Shown one piece after another: positions 44,564 to 54,248 of a stretch of 64,000 nt of DNA. Made by a program: the position numbers and the translations under genes. Origin of the DNA: Phaeodactylibacter xiamenensis (GTDB taxonomy: Bacteria; Bacteroidota; Bacteroidia; Chitinophagales; Saprospiraceae); contig NZ_JPOS01000098.1 of NCBI RefSeq assembly GCF_000759025.1, forward strand, positions 24,258-88,257, in the 5' to 3' direction. Below the pieces are notes generated by a model. That model saw nothing but the letters and a program-made list of their open reading frames with translations. It had not been told where the DNA came from and ran no database searches. Numbering within the stretch: position 1 is the first letter of the stretch; each line of letters opens with the position of its first letter.

Positions 44564-45634
44564 TTAAATTGAGATGCGTACACCGATGTTGTGGGTACCA
44601 TTCCAGACACGGGTAGTCCGGTAAGCGTAGTCAATCGCAAAACGCGAAGCACGGCTTTCCGGAGTGTCCTTGCCCAGTGGTACAGCAATCGTTGCACCTG
44701 CGCTCAGCCCGGTATAAATCGGGTCATCGAAGGTATCCGCATCACCGGCACCAAACTCATAACGGTAACCACCACGAACCATAAAGAAGTCCTTGAGTGA
44801 GTACTCGATACCACCACCAACCTGATCCTGAGAGAAGGAGTTGGATGTAAAGTTACCCAGTACTGTGATGCGGTGCGTGCCACCGGTAATCAGGAAATCG
44901 TAAGACAGTCCGATGTTCAGCATAGAAGGCAACTCAAAGTCTGCAGCACGCTGATTGAACGTCAGCTCATATCCCCCGTTATTTGGAGAAGGGCCCTGAG
45001 TGGTGAGTCCTTCACCACCATATTGCATACGGCCACCAATATTGCGAAGTGCGATACCAAACTTGAAGTTGTCATTCTCTCCGGTAACATACTGAACGCC
45101 CGCGTCAAGCGCAAAGCCAAACGCGTTCACATCCGCGATAGACTCTGAAACGCCACGGAAAAGCACACCAACGGAGATTTTGTTCTCGAAGGTATGCGAA
45201 TAACCAATGCCCAGATTAAAGAAGCTGGGTGAAAACGTTGAACCGGTACCTCCCGGCTGATCAGTAGTCGTCACAGGGATATCACCGAAATCCACAGACA
45301 TCAGGCTGATACCGATCGCGCCAGACTCCCCTACCTTCTGAGATACACCCAGCCCGTTGAGGAGAATATCTGTACCTTCCAGATACCGGCCGTGTCCGAT
45401 CTGCACTTCTGTTTTATTGATACGGGATAAGCCTGCCACATTGATGCGCATGGCTTCCACACCCGACACAAAAGAGGTTGTCATTGAGTGCAACCCTGCA
45501 CTTTCTGCCCAGGGGTTGAGCAGCAACTGCGCTGCTCCTGCCTCACCTTGACGGTCCGGGTTACCTGCGAAGGCAGATTCTGTGACACCCCAAACCAAAG
45601 CCACGGCAAAAAGTAAAGTAGTAATTTTATTCAT
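44564..45634 (-). CDS. PorV/PorQ-family outer-membrane protein
   Basis: The 356-residue protein has a signal peptide (about 1-23, ending ESAFA). A barrel of the PorV/PorQ (UPF0164) family follows, opening with QLLLNPWAESAGLHSMTTSFVSGVEAMRINVAGLS (in part). Regular amphipathic strands continue and a terminal strand ends NIGVRISI. PorV is the T9SS outer-membrane protein that moves cargo from the translocon to the attachment complex. Here it is the last gene of an operon with a TonB-dependent receptor and a giant exported protein. A hairpin lies upstream (45653-45682) and a terminator downstream. It may be a dedicated paralogue, not the main PorV. Confidence 0.82.
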   Translation of the reverse strand: MNKITTLLFAVALVWGVTESAFAGNPDRQGEAGAAQLLLNPWAESAGLHSMTTSFVSGVEAMRINVAGLSRINKTEVQIGHGRYLEGTDILLNGLGVSQKVGESGAIGISLMSVDFGDIPVTTTDQPGGTGSTFSPSFFNLGIGYSHTFENKISVGVLFRGVSESIADVNAFGFALDAGVQYVTGENDNFKFGIALRNIGGRMQYGGEGLTTQGPSPNNGGYELTFNQRAADFELPSMLNIGLSYDFLITGGTHRITVLGNFTSNSFSQDQVGGGIEYSLKDFFMVRGGYRYEFGAGDADTFDDPIYTGLSAGATIAVPLGKDTPESRASRFAIDYAYRTTRVWNGTHNIGVRISI

Positions 45635-45652
45635 ACCAAATATTTTGAGGAG

Positions 45653-45682
45653 CTTTCTGCCTCCTTCCAGGGAGGCAGAAAG
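45653..45682 (-). terminator. Hairpin between giant protein and PorV-like genes
   Basis: A 12-bp perfect stem, ctttctgcctcc (45653-45664) with ggaggcagaaag (45671-45682), has a 6-base loop and sits in the 78-base intergenic gap. There is no real T tract, so it may stabilise or attenuate the transcript. Confidence 0.55.
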
Positions 45683-45712
45683 ACTCTCTAAATTTTAAAA
45701 TTCTAAGGTTGC

Positions 45713-48700
45713 TTACAACCCAGATGGGTCAAACTGACGGTTCACACCGAACCACTTAATGGTTCTTTCACCAAGTCCTTCCGCTGCAACGTGAATGAGG
45801 TATACACCACTTGCCACCGGGATACCTTTGCTGTTGTTCAGGTCCCACTCCAATGCAGGGGTGACCTGATTACGCTCAACGGCACGGTTACCTCCTTCCG
45901 GAATGGTTCCGATCTCATCACGGTTGTACTGACGGATAAACTTGCCCTCGAGTGTGTAGATGGTCACCACACATTTCTCTGGCAGGTTTGTGATCTTAAC
46001 CGTAGTTGTGAACTGTGAAGTCTCATAGTCTGAGAAGCCATAGTATGGGTTCGGCACTACAAGAATGTCCTCCAGTGCATCAGCAATACCTTCCTCATCA
46101 AGCTCAGTAGGAGCTGCGCCCTCGATAGAGAACTGATACTTCGGATGGTAGTTGTTCTCACCTGTACCGGTACGCTGATCGCCATCAATATTGTCGACGT
46201 CCACTTCTACCTGATATGGATTGGTCACACGGAGTTTCACACGCACTTCCTCTCCTCCGGGAATAAGCCCCTGCTGGTAGTTAGTGAATGGGAAATCGTT
46301 GTTACCGATCATCAGGCCAGCCCAGGTGATTTCACGTACGGAGCGTACCTTAGACAATGGTAGTGGGCTTGGCTCGAAATTATCCCGGAAGCTTGCACAG
46401 CTATCGTAAGGTGTTTTAGTAACGTAAATCATGTGCTGACCACCTGCGTATACTGGCAGCAAGCCAAGGTTCGCAACCTCAGGAATCACAATCTGGCTGG
46501 ATGGGTTGAACATCATGTCCGCTCCGTTATTGCCATCCGTGAAAGTCACAGCTGTATCTGCCAGCAATGGGTTATCAGGGCGATAAACAGAGTTCTCTCC
46601 GAAGAAGATATTCAGGCGCTGACCTGTTTCCACATCGATGGCATAGCCTGGGAACCACCCCATGCCGTTGCCGTCTTCATCCGGTATAGGAAGGCCATCA
46701 GGCCCCGCCTCTTTGCCTACTGAAGGAGCGGCACGCAGATCAAACTGATTCACATTACCCTGAGTGGTAAACCCGGACTCTGTGTAGAAACGGTTGGCTG
46801 TTTCGATAACGACACAGCGGCTCCAAAGATCCTTATTTGGTGTGAATACGATATCGACATTATTCAGATCTTCCAGGTCCATCTGGTTACGAACGATACC
46901 GCTACCACTGTTGTTAGCCCAAACCGGGCTGATGAATGGGAGCTGGAATTCTCCGCGTGCGGTCCAGTCAAGCAGATAATAAGGCATAAGTGGCGCCTCA
47001 CCAAACTGCGTCAACCCACCATCCGGGTCAATCGCAGCATCCCGCTCTCCATCAGCAGTCGACATGTAATCGAACAACTGGCTGTTGCCAAAACCTGCCT
47101 GACCTCCGGTGAGGTCAAAGTTCTCAGGAATGTAAGCTACCCATGGATTCGCAGCATTGCCTCTTTCGTATTCGATATCAAAACCGATGTAGCCGTTTTC
47201 TTCGGTTTCCTGCTCACCTGGCTCAGCAACCTGACCAATGTTTACAGAGAAACCAAATTCAGCGATAATCTGCTCATTCAGAACCTCTATCGTGCGTGCA
47301 GACATGATTTCAGTACCGTCACCAAGGTTGCGAAGCACCCAGCGGGCGTCATCTTCCAGGGTTTCATCATCCATATTGCTGTCCATAAATTCAATCTCGA
47401 ATTCGCCGTCAACAACATCAAGCGGATTGTAGATCAGGATTTCAATTGGACCGGCACCCGGAGCGTACACCAGGTTTTCTTTGTAAGATTCTCCATCTGC
47501 AAACGCTTCCTCCATTCCTGCATGAGTTTCCTCACTCAGGTCCAGGAAGTTACGACCTGCACCGACTCCGTCAATACGCGTGATGATGGCACCATCACCA
47601 TAAGCCGCATTCAGGTCCTGATAAATAATAGGCCTTGGTATGGCAGTGTACGGCAAACCATCACCATTAGGTCCGATGTTACCACGACCCTCCAGATAAG
47701 GTTCTGGCTGGCCAAGTACCGTTTCAGGATCGAATGGCTCATACTCATTGTAAGCATAGGCTACTGCTACAAAGTAATATTGCTTGTGGTTGATTAGTGA
47801 GCGGGCGCCCTCAGCGAAGGCATCCTCCGTCACCCGGAAGGTATGCTGAATGCCGCGGTTACGTCCTTCCACCTGCAACTCAGGCACATAATAAGGCTCT
47901 CCGGTTGGGTTATCAACAGATACCCAGTTGAAGAGGCGGTCTACGCCATTCGTAATATCGACCTGTGCAATAAGGCGCACAAGACTTGGATTATTAACAT
48001 TCTCAGGAGTCAGGCCTACGTTAGGACCAGCCACCTGATAAATCTTATACCCTTCAAACACATAAAGGCTGTCCTCAACCGTCTCAGGAATCTCGAGCCC
48101 GCGCTCTGCGTAAGCTTCGAAAGCGTTGTTGGACTGTACCTCGTCATTAGTTAGGACAAGGATCAGCTCCTCATCCAGTTCGATAATATCGATATCCGGT
48201 GCATCTGGTCCGTCCACAATATCAAAGCAGTTGTCAAACAGGGCCTGTGCAATATCATCGGCCTGCTGCAACTGACGGATGGAAGGACAAGGGTAAGGTT
48301 GATCAGCAACCCAAACCACACCAATAATCAGCTCATTCACCGCACCCGGGCTTAGCAGGAAGGGACCGGAAGCCTGAATCGTACGGCGGTCCTGGCCAAG
48401 CGTTACATTTGCGGTACACATGGACCATCCGTCTACATCGTCTGGAGCTTCTGTGTAAGCGTAATCAATAGGTTCAGTACCATCCTGGTAGGCTTCGCCT
48501 CCGTAGGTAAATGGTGTACCATCACGCCAGTGGCCTGTGAGGTACCGGTAGTACTCAATGGGCTGACCGGGGTCAGAAGTACCCGGAGGTGTTCCCGGAA
48601 GGCCCCCATTGTTATAATAGGTGAAGGAAGACATGCCCAATTCAATAGCAGTATCTGGGTTTTCCCCTACTTCGATTGGAATCAACTCGCCATTCTCACC

Positions 48701-49834
48701 AAAACGTACCGGAGCAAGTGGTCCACGGAAGTAGTCAACCCCAAGCAGCGGAATTTCGTCACAATAGGTGTTCACCCCACCGGGACATGTACATCCTGTC
48801 TGCCCGTCCAGTGCATCTTCGTTGTATACATAACCTAAACTACGTACGGTATCACAACCGATGAAGTCATCTGTGTAGCAACCCAAATCCGGGTCAACCC
48901 ACATTGCAAAGAAAGTAGAATCGATCGGCTCAAGTGCACGGTTAATCAGCTTATAACGCTGGAAGGTCATGTCGTTCAGCTCATCGTTTGTAGCATAGCC
49001 AAAAGCCTGAACCTGAATCTCCATACGGATTGGATCCGCGTTAGACTGTGTGTGAACGTTACCGTTATCATTGTAGATCCAGAAGATCATTTCATCCGGA
49101 TATTGAGGGTCCGGACATCCGCGAATCTCAATAATTGGGAAGTCACCATTCAGCGGGTTATACAAACCATCTGCATCCTGATCGGCAAATCCGGCAAGGC
49201 CCTGAGCAGTATTTGGCAGTTCAAAGCCATTAACATCAAAGAAATAAGGGTTGCCACGACCAGGCCAGCCACGTACACCACTTGGTATTTGTGAAGCCTC
49301 GTAGGGCGTTCCGTTTTCGATAGACTCATTGTAGAGACGCAGGTGCTCATCAATTTCGTCACCGGTCACGACAAAGAATGCATCCCAGTTAGAACAAGTT
49401 TCCTGGTCAGTCTCACCTGGGTTTTCCGCGTTAAGCGGAGTCAATGGACCAGACCAGAAGTCGGTAGCACCGCTACTGCGGCCGTAAGTCTGAGCAGCAA
49501 GCTTAAGGTTACCTGCGGCATCCACACCACCGAGCCAAACGGCACCGGCAAAGATGGAAGACACTTCAGGCTCACCAGGCGGGACCTTCGGCACGACGTA
49601 ACGACCGTCGTTGCCATCCCACCATACGTCGCCTCCGGTTGTCAGACGGGCACGAACGTTGTTCACCGCCTGATCGCGCTGAGCTTTGGCCACATCACAG
49701 TTAGACCGGAAGCTGACTTGATCGTTGTTATTATTGGGGGCATTCTCTCGTTCGGGATTGACGTGGGCAGAAGCCACGGCAACCGAAAGTACGGCTCCCA
49801 ATAAAGTGAATAATATTTTACGCATAGCACGCAT
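45713..49834 (-). CDS. Giant exported protein with FlgD/T9SS-like C-terminus
   Basis: The start at 49834 (MRAMRKILFTLLGAVLSVAVASA) or 49825 gives a proper signal peptide; the longer frame to 49885 does not. The product is about 1373 residues with many acidic Asn/Asp-rich segments and aromatic turns. Repeated phrases such as DADGLYNPLNGDFP, FWIYNDNGNVHTQ and TFQRYKLINRALEPIDSTFFAMWVD fit a large family of Bacteroidota surface proteins. The last about 115 residues (LVVPNPYYGFSDYETSQFTT ... GVYLIHVAAEG) form a FlgD-Ig/T9SS-like sorting domain. It is encoded between a TonB receptor and a PorV-like protein, suggesting joint assembly at the outer membrane. Its molecular role is unknown. Confidence 0.8.
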   Translation of the reverse strand: MRAMRKILFTLLGAVLSVAVASAHVNPERENAPNNNNDQVSFRSNCDVAKAQRDQAVNNVRARLTTGGDVWWDGNDGRYVVPKVPPGEPEVSSIFAGAVWLGGVDAAGNLKLAAQTYGRSSGATDFWSGPLTPLNAENPGETDQETCSNWDAFFVVTGDEIDEHLRLYNESIENGTPYEASQIPSGVRGWPGRGNPYFFDVNGFELPNTAQGLAGFADQDADGLYNPLNGDFPIIEIRGCPDPQYPDEMIFWIYNDNGNVHTQSNADPIRMEIQVQAFGYATNDELNDMTFQRYKLINRALEPIDSTFFAMWVDPDLGCYTDDFIGCDTVRSLGYVYNEDALDGQTGCTCPGGVNTYCDEIPLLGVDYFRGPLAPVRFGENGELIPIEVGENPDTAIELGMSSFTYYNNGGLPGTPPGTSDPGQPIEYYRYLTGHWRDGTPFTYGGEAYQDGTEPIDYAYTEAPDDVDGWSMCTANVTLGQDRRTIQASGPFLLSPGAVNELIIGVVWVADQPYPCPSIRQLQQADDIAQALFDNCFDIVDGPDAPDIDIIELDEELILVLTNDEVQSNNAFEAYAERGLEIPETVEDSLYVFEGYKIYQVAGPNVGLTPENVNNPSLVRLIAQVDITNGVDRLFNWVSVDNPTGEPYYVPELQVEGRNRGIQHTFRVTEDAFAEGARSLINHKQYYFVAVAYAYNEYEPFDPETVLGQPEPYLEGRGNIGPNGDGLPYTAIPRPIIYQDLNAAYGDGAIITRIDGVGAGRNFLDLSEETHAGMEEAFADGESYKENLVYAPGAGPIEILIYNPLDVVDGEFEIEFMDSNMDDETLEDDARWVLRNLGDGTEIMSARTIEVLNEQIIAEFGFSVNIGQVAEPGEQETEENGYIGFDIEYERGNAANPWVAYIPENFDLTGGQAGFGNSQLFDYMSTADGERDAAIDPDGGLTQFGEAPLMPYYLLDWTARGEFQLPFISPVWANNSGSGIVRNQMDLEDLNNVDIVFTPNKDLWSRCVVIETANRFYTESGFTTQGNVNQFDLRAAPSVGKEAGPDGLPIPDEDGNGMGWFPGYAIDVETGQRLNIFFGENSVYRPDNPLLADTAVTFTDGNNGADMMFNPSSQIVIPEVANLGLLPVYAGGQHMIYVTKTPYDSCASFRDNFEPSPLPLSKVRSVREITWAGLMIGNNDFPFTNYQQGLIPGGEEVRVKLRVTNPYQVEVDVDNIDGDQRTGTGENNYHPKYQFSIEGAAPTELDEEGIADALEDILVVPNPYYGFSDYETSQFTTTVKITNLPEKCVVTIYTLEGKFIRQYNRDEIGTIPEGGNRAVERNQVTPALEWDLNNSKGIPVASGVYLIHVAAEGLGERTIKWFGVNRQFDPSGL

Positions 49835-49865
49835 TTTTAAAATTGAAAGAATGAAGAATGACTGC

Positions 49866-49899
49866 CCCCGCCGCCAACCATGCAAGGCAGGCGGCGGGG
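49866..49899 (-). terminator. GC-rich hairpin between TonB receptor and giant protein genes
   Basis: A 10-bp stem, ccccgccgcc (49866-49875) with ggcggcgggg (49890-49899), lies in the gap between the receptor stop (49916) and the giant-protein start. It is followed by little T, so attenuation or mRNA processing is more likely than full termination. Confidence 0.55.
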
Positions 49900-49915
49900 C
49901 ACATCAAAAGTTGTA

Positions 49916-52900
49916 TTAGAAATCAAAGATTGCACCCAGGTAAATCCGCCGTGGAAGGCTGAAGAAGTTAGGGTTCAACATCCGCCACTGATAAGATGCC
50001 AGGAAGGCCTGTACGTCCCGCTGAGAAGCATCAATACTCTGGATTTGGCTCTGTCCGAAAGGTGAAGCCAGGTAGCCGTCATCTTCAGGAGAACCAGTCG
50101 CAGAATAAACATTGATCACGTTACGGCGGTCAAGAAGGTTGGAAACCCGACAGTAAATGTTGAGCCCCATGTTCTTGCCGATGTTGAAGTTCTTGTCAAT
50201 CCGTGCGTTAAGTACATAATTCCAGGGCAGGCGTGCACCATTCAGTGAGCCAATCACACCAGCACCGCCCAACTCCTGAGGCAGGCTCGTGGCAGTGAAT
50301 GGACGACCGGATACGGCTGTTGCCTGCAGGTTCAGACCTGCGTTGGCAAGGATGTCTGAACCAAACAAACGTGGCCCGTTGTACTGCTTCCCTGATCCGT
50401 AGCGGTAATCCAGTACGGCAACGATGCGGTGACGCTCATCAAAGTTAAGTGGGAACAGCGTACGAAGTACACCACGGTTGGCTACGTTACGCTGTGATTC
50501 TGCGTTTGACCCTGTACCGTCAGCAAACTGAAGCGTATAGTTCAGGTTCAGAGATACATTACCTGTCCGACGCAGGTCATAAGCAAGTGAGAAGCCTTTA
50601 ACTGTACCAAAATCCAGGTTGTCAAAAGTCGTGTAACGACCAATAATCGGAACCGGGAAGAAGGTACGCAGCTGAATCATATCGCGCATCTCCTTGTAGT
50701 AGGCAGCGATCTTCAAAGCAGAGGAGTTAGACAGCTTCTGCTGGAAACCTACTTCATAGTCAATGGTACGCTCCGGACGCAGGTTCGGGTTGTTCCGATC
50801 CAGGTTAGGGCGGTCAAAGAAGTAGAAGAAATCCAGCGGAGACGCGATCGAGTTTGATGGCGGGCGCTGAACAAGGATATCATAGTGAGCGAAGAAGTTC
50901 GCCTCATCAGAAATCGGGAAAGAGAAAGCCAGACGCGGCATCACATTAACCTGTACTTCGTAATCCTCAAAGGATGCATCCGGGTTGAAGTCCTCCTTCT
51001 TGATGTAGTCAACATCCTCTCGGGCACGCTCACTTGCGTAGATCGGGTTGACAGTGCCACCTTGAAAAATGAGGGCAGGGTTGTTTACCGGGTTACCATT
51101 AGGACGGAACCAATTTTCACCATCGCGGTAAGCCTGAACGTTTTCGCCTGACTCATCAACGTATACCTTAAAGTCATCACCAATACCACCAGGACGCTCC
51201 CCACCGAATTGAGTGTGGTAGTCCTCTGCACCAAGTATCTCGTAAAGAGAGAAGTTGTCCTTGAGTACGCTTGTGTTCGCATCATAGCGGTCAACCCGTA
51301 CACCTAAACGGAAAATGATGTCCTTAAAGGTGAACTTATCCTGAATGTAGGCTGCACCGTAAATCGGACGGAAAGGCGCTACCGGGAAGGTACGCAGCCC
51401 GGTAACGGGGTCACGGGTGGTAAAGAAGTCCTCAAAAGAACCATTAAAAGCATTACCAAGGTAATCGTAACCAAAGTAACTCAGGATAGGCGAGCCACCA
51501 ACAACAAAGTCGTTCAACTCCCGGGCTGAGAACATATCCAGGCTCAGCTGATCAGGAGAAAGGGCATCTATATTCACGAAGTCCTTAAGGCCGTCACCGG
51601 TTACATTACGAACACGCTCATAGAACTGAGCTTCGTCCCCCGGTGTAATCACAACATCATGGATAGCGCCCATGAACTGCTCACCGGTAAATGGATTGAT
51701 AATCGGAGCACCTGTCTGTGGATCAAATACAGGTACCACGTCCAATGTATCACTAAGTGGACGGTTGTCTTCTCCAAATGGAATACCCTGAATATGGCTG
51801 TTTGCCAGCTGACGGGAAAGCAGCCACAGAGAACGTGGATTGATGGACCATTCGCGGTTGATCCGCTCCTCGTACCAGACACCCAGCTGAATGTTGTGGC
51901 GGCCTTTGTCAGAACCACCCGGCACCAGGTCGAAAGAAGTACGCGCCTGGAAAGTATAGGTATCCCGATCGCGCTTACGGTTCAGGTTGTATACCGTACC
52001 AACATTAGTATGGAAGTTCCACGAACTGCTAAATACGGAGTTGGTCACCCCATTGAAAGTATTAAAGGCCTGCAGGGTAGGTGGTATCTCAAAGGCATCA
52101 CCATCCTGGAAAACGTTGTTGTAGTTGGCCAGAACCGGATTTACATCACCCGGTGTATAGTCGGTCAGTACCTGTAGGTAGTCTGTATGAATGGCTACCA
52201 CGCCCAGTGAATCGTCCGGCTGAATGTCCCAGGTAGGGCGCCATTCCTGTTCGAACTGACCAATGTAGCCATAGTTAAACAGGTTATCGCCATGACGCGG
52301 GTCTTCAAGATCCTGAAGGTTCTTTTCATATCCAAACTGTAGCGTATAGCTTGCATTCTGAATCAAAGAGCCACCACTTTCATCTCCGGAGTTGGCACCG
52401 CCCAAACGGTGACGGAAGCGGAAGTTGCCACGGTAGTTCTGCTCATTGCTCGTTGGGTTATTCTGCAGGTTGAGCAGGCGCCAGTTTGTCCCGGTTTGAG
52501 AGCCTTCACCTGGCGTGAACTGATTGGCCTGATCATATGCCTGAGCTGTAATCGTAATATCGATTGCATCGCTCAAACGGGCATCCAGTTTACCGGTAAG
52601 GTCATAACGAGTATACTGCTCATTGGGCTGAAAATCCAGGATATCCACGTCCTCGTTAGTGAGGAAGTCAGCAGCAACCAAACTGTTACCTCCAACTTGG
52701 ATAACTGGATTGGCCTGCAGTTCTGCCAGCACCTCATCTTTCACTCTGAAAATAGGCGTTGCGGGCGGGTCATCATCCAGCTGATCTGTCAAACGACCTG
52801 CAAGGCGGAAGCCCAAAATAGACTCTCCTTTTGTACCATCTTCGTTCCGTTTCTTTAAGATAGGACCTGAGAGGTTGAAGCCCACAAGTCTCTGATCGAA

Positions 52901-53623
52901 TGCATCCGTAAACTGAGAAGTCTCTACTTCAACACCACCGGAGAACTGATTGGATGGCCCTTTGGTTGTAATCGAAATGATACCACCGGTCACGTCACCG
53001 TACTGCGCTTCGATACCACCGGTGATGACCTGTAGCTGCTCGATTTCCGATTCCGGAATCAGGTTACCCTGTACACGGATACCGTCTACGTAGTAATCGG
53101 TTGCGTTGCTCCGGGATCCCCGGACGGCGATAGCGTCCCCTTCATCCGCACTGGCCAAGCCAGCAGTGGTTGCGGCGAGCGCGTTGATGTTACGTGTAGG
53201 GAGGTTCTTGATTTGATCACTGGTGATAGTTGCCCCCTGTGTGGTGTTATCCTGCTCTACGAGCGGCACCTTATAGGAAGTAACCACGACCTCATCGAGG
53301 TTAACCGCATCCGAGGTCATTGTGATATCGAGGCGGTTGGCCTTACCAGCGAAGACTTTTACGTCTTCCACACGCTGCTTATTGTAGCCAACATAGCTGG
53401 CTTCAACATCATAAGTACCGGGATCGATTTCATTGAAGGCATAGTTACCATCAAAATCGGTCTCAGTACCAGTAATGAGTACTCCGTTTTTGTAGAGTGC
53501 TACCGAGCCGAAAATAATCGGCTCCCCGGTATCGTCTACCACCTCTCCCTGAAGCGAAGTCTGCCCGAAGACAGTCGCTCCCGAAAGGAGGAGTACGAAT
53601 AACACGAGTAAATTACGTACCAT
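49916..53623 (-). CDS. TonB-dependent outer-membrane receptor
   Basis: The start at 53623 has an AGGA about 8 bases upstream and opens a signal peptide (MVRNLLVLFVLLLSGATVFGQ); the longer frame lacks one. The 1235-residue protein has a carboxypeptidase regulatory-like domain (about 24-105, LQGEVVDDTGEPIIFGSVALY). A plug follows (about 115-225, VVVTSYKVPL ... GGIEAQYGDVTGGIISITTKGPSN), then a long barrel ending RRIYLGAIFDF. The SusC-like N-terminal domain suggests Bacteroidota-type transport. No SusD gene is adjacent, so a classic polysaccharide pair is not indicated. It is first of a three-gene operon with a strong promoter. Confidence 0.92.
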   Translation of the reverse strand: MVRNLLVLFVLLLSGATVFGQTSLQGEVVDDTGEPIIFGSVALYKNGVLITGTETDFDGNYAFNEIDPGTYDVEASYVGYNKQRVEDVKVFAGKANRLDITMTSDAVNLDEVVVTSYKVPLVEQDNTTQGATITSDQIKNLPTRNINALAATTAGLASADEGDAIAVRGSRSNATDYYVDGIRVQGNLIPESEIEQLQVITGGIEAQYGDVTGGIISITTKGPSNQFSGGVEVETSQFTDAFDQRLVGFNLSGPILKKRNEDGTKGESILGFRLAGRLTDQLDDDPPATPIFRVKDEVLAELQANPVIQVGGNSLVAADFLTNEDVDILDFQPNEQYTRYDLTGKLDARLSDAIDITITAQAYDQANQFTPGEGSQTGTNWRLLNLQNNPTSNEQNYRGNFRFRHRLGGANSGDESGGSLIQNASYTLQFGYEKNLQDLEDPRHGDNLFNYGYIGQFEQEWRPTWDIQPDDSLGVVAIHTDYLQVLTDYTPGDVNPVLANYNNVFQDGDAFEIPPTLQAFNTFNGVTNSVFSSSWNFHTNVGTVYNLNRKRDRDTYTFQARTSFDLVPGGSDKGRHNIQLGVWYEERINREWSINPRSLWLLSRQLANSHIQGIPFGEDNRPLSDTLDVVPVFDPQTGAPIINPFTGEQFMGAIHDVVITPGDEAQFYERVRNVTGDGLKDFVNIDALSPDQLSLDMFSARELNDFVVGGSPILSYFGYDYLGNAFNGSFEDFFTTRDPVTGLRTFPVAPFRPIYGAAYIQDKFTFKDIIFRLGVRVDRYDANTSVLKDNFSLYEILGAEDYHTQFGGERPGGIGDDFKVYVDESGENVQAYRDGENWFRPNGNPVNNPALIFQGGTVNPIYASERAREDVDYIKKEDFNPDASFEDYEVQVNVMPRLAFSFPISDEANFFAHYDILVQRPPSNSIASPLDFFYFFDRPNLDRNNPNLRPERTIDYEVGFQQKLSNSSALKIAAYYKEMRDMIQLRTFFPVPIIGRYTTFDNLDFGTVKGFSLAYDLRRTGNVSLNLNYTLQFADGTGSNAESQRNVANRGVLRTLFPLNFDERHRIVAVLDYRYGSGKQYNGPRLFGSDILANAGLNLQATAVSGRPFTATSLPQELGGAGVIGSLNGARLPWNYVLNARIDKNFNIGKNMGLNIYCRVSNLLDRRNVINVYSATGSPEDDGYLASPFGQSQIQSIDASQRDVQAFLASYQWRMLNPNFFSLPRRIYLGAIFDF

Positions 53624-54248
53624 AAAATTTCCTGTTTTAAAATTTCGACAAACCAATGGGTTTCCCTAGCTGTGTAAATTAATGTTCGCTCTCTTTCTAA
53701 CCTGATGATTATCAGGATTTATCGCTTTGTTTCCTGCTTGATGCTTTTGGGATTTGTGAGAGGGAGGTCACCTGCTCATTCCCAAAAGTAGGAAATAATC
53801 TGTGTTCTTCACCAATCACATTTGTGCATAAGTCAGGTTTCTGATTTTAAAAAACCTGCTTTCCCGTTCTATTGGATAATGAGGCTTTAGCTAAACGGAC
53901 CGCGCAAATATAACGCTTCCTTGTTAATTCCAAAGAATGATATTTTAGTCCTCTGGCTGACAAGGAATTTATCCTCTAGCCTACTTGTGATGATATTACC
54001 TGCTCAGCCCAAAGGGACGAAACCTTTACCCCCACCAATCAGGATTTTGAAATCAATAAACCCTGACCAACAAAGAGAATATGTCGGCAATTAGCACAAA
54101 CAACGGCTCCCTTCCTGCACCGCCTTTGCGTATGCACTGACCTGCCCAAATTCCCTGATATAGCCCATCCGATAGTTTGCCACGTAGTATTCCCTTCAAA
54201 ATTCCCAAATAAGGAATTAAATTTACGATCAATTTAAACCAATTTAAG
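53624..54248. other. Divergent intergenic region of the receptor operon
   Basis: This gap holds the receptor promoter, a long leader of about 270 bases, and the upstream region of the 235-residue lipoprotein gene. A small inverted repeat cctgat/atcagg (53700-53715) lies in the leader. No gene is visible. Confidence 0.5.
53905..53934 (-). promoter_or_regulatory. Consensus promoter of the TonB receptor operon
   Basis: On the minus strand, TTTG (53931-53934) is followed after 18 bases by TATATTTG (53905-53912). Both elements match the Bacteroidota consensus TTTG-N17-23-TAnnTTTG exactly. Transcription would start near 53898 and give a leader of about 275 bases before the start at 53623. Confidence 0.75.
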
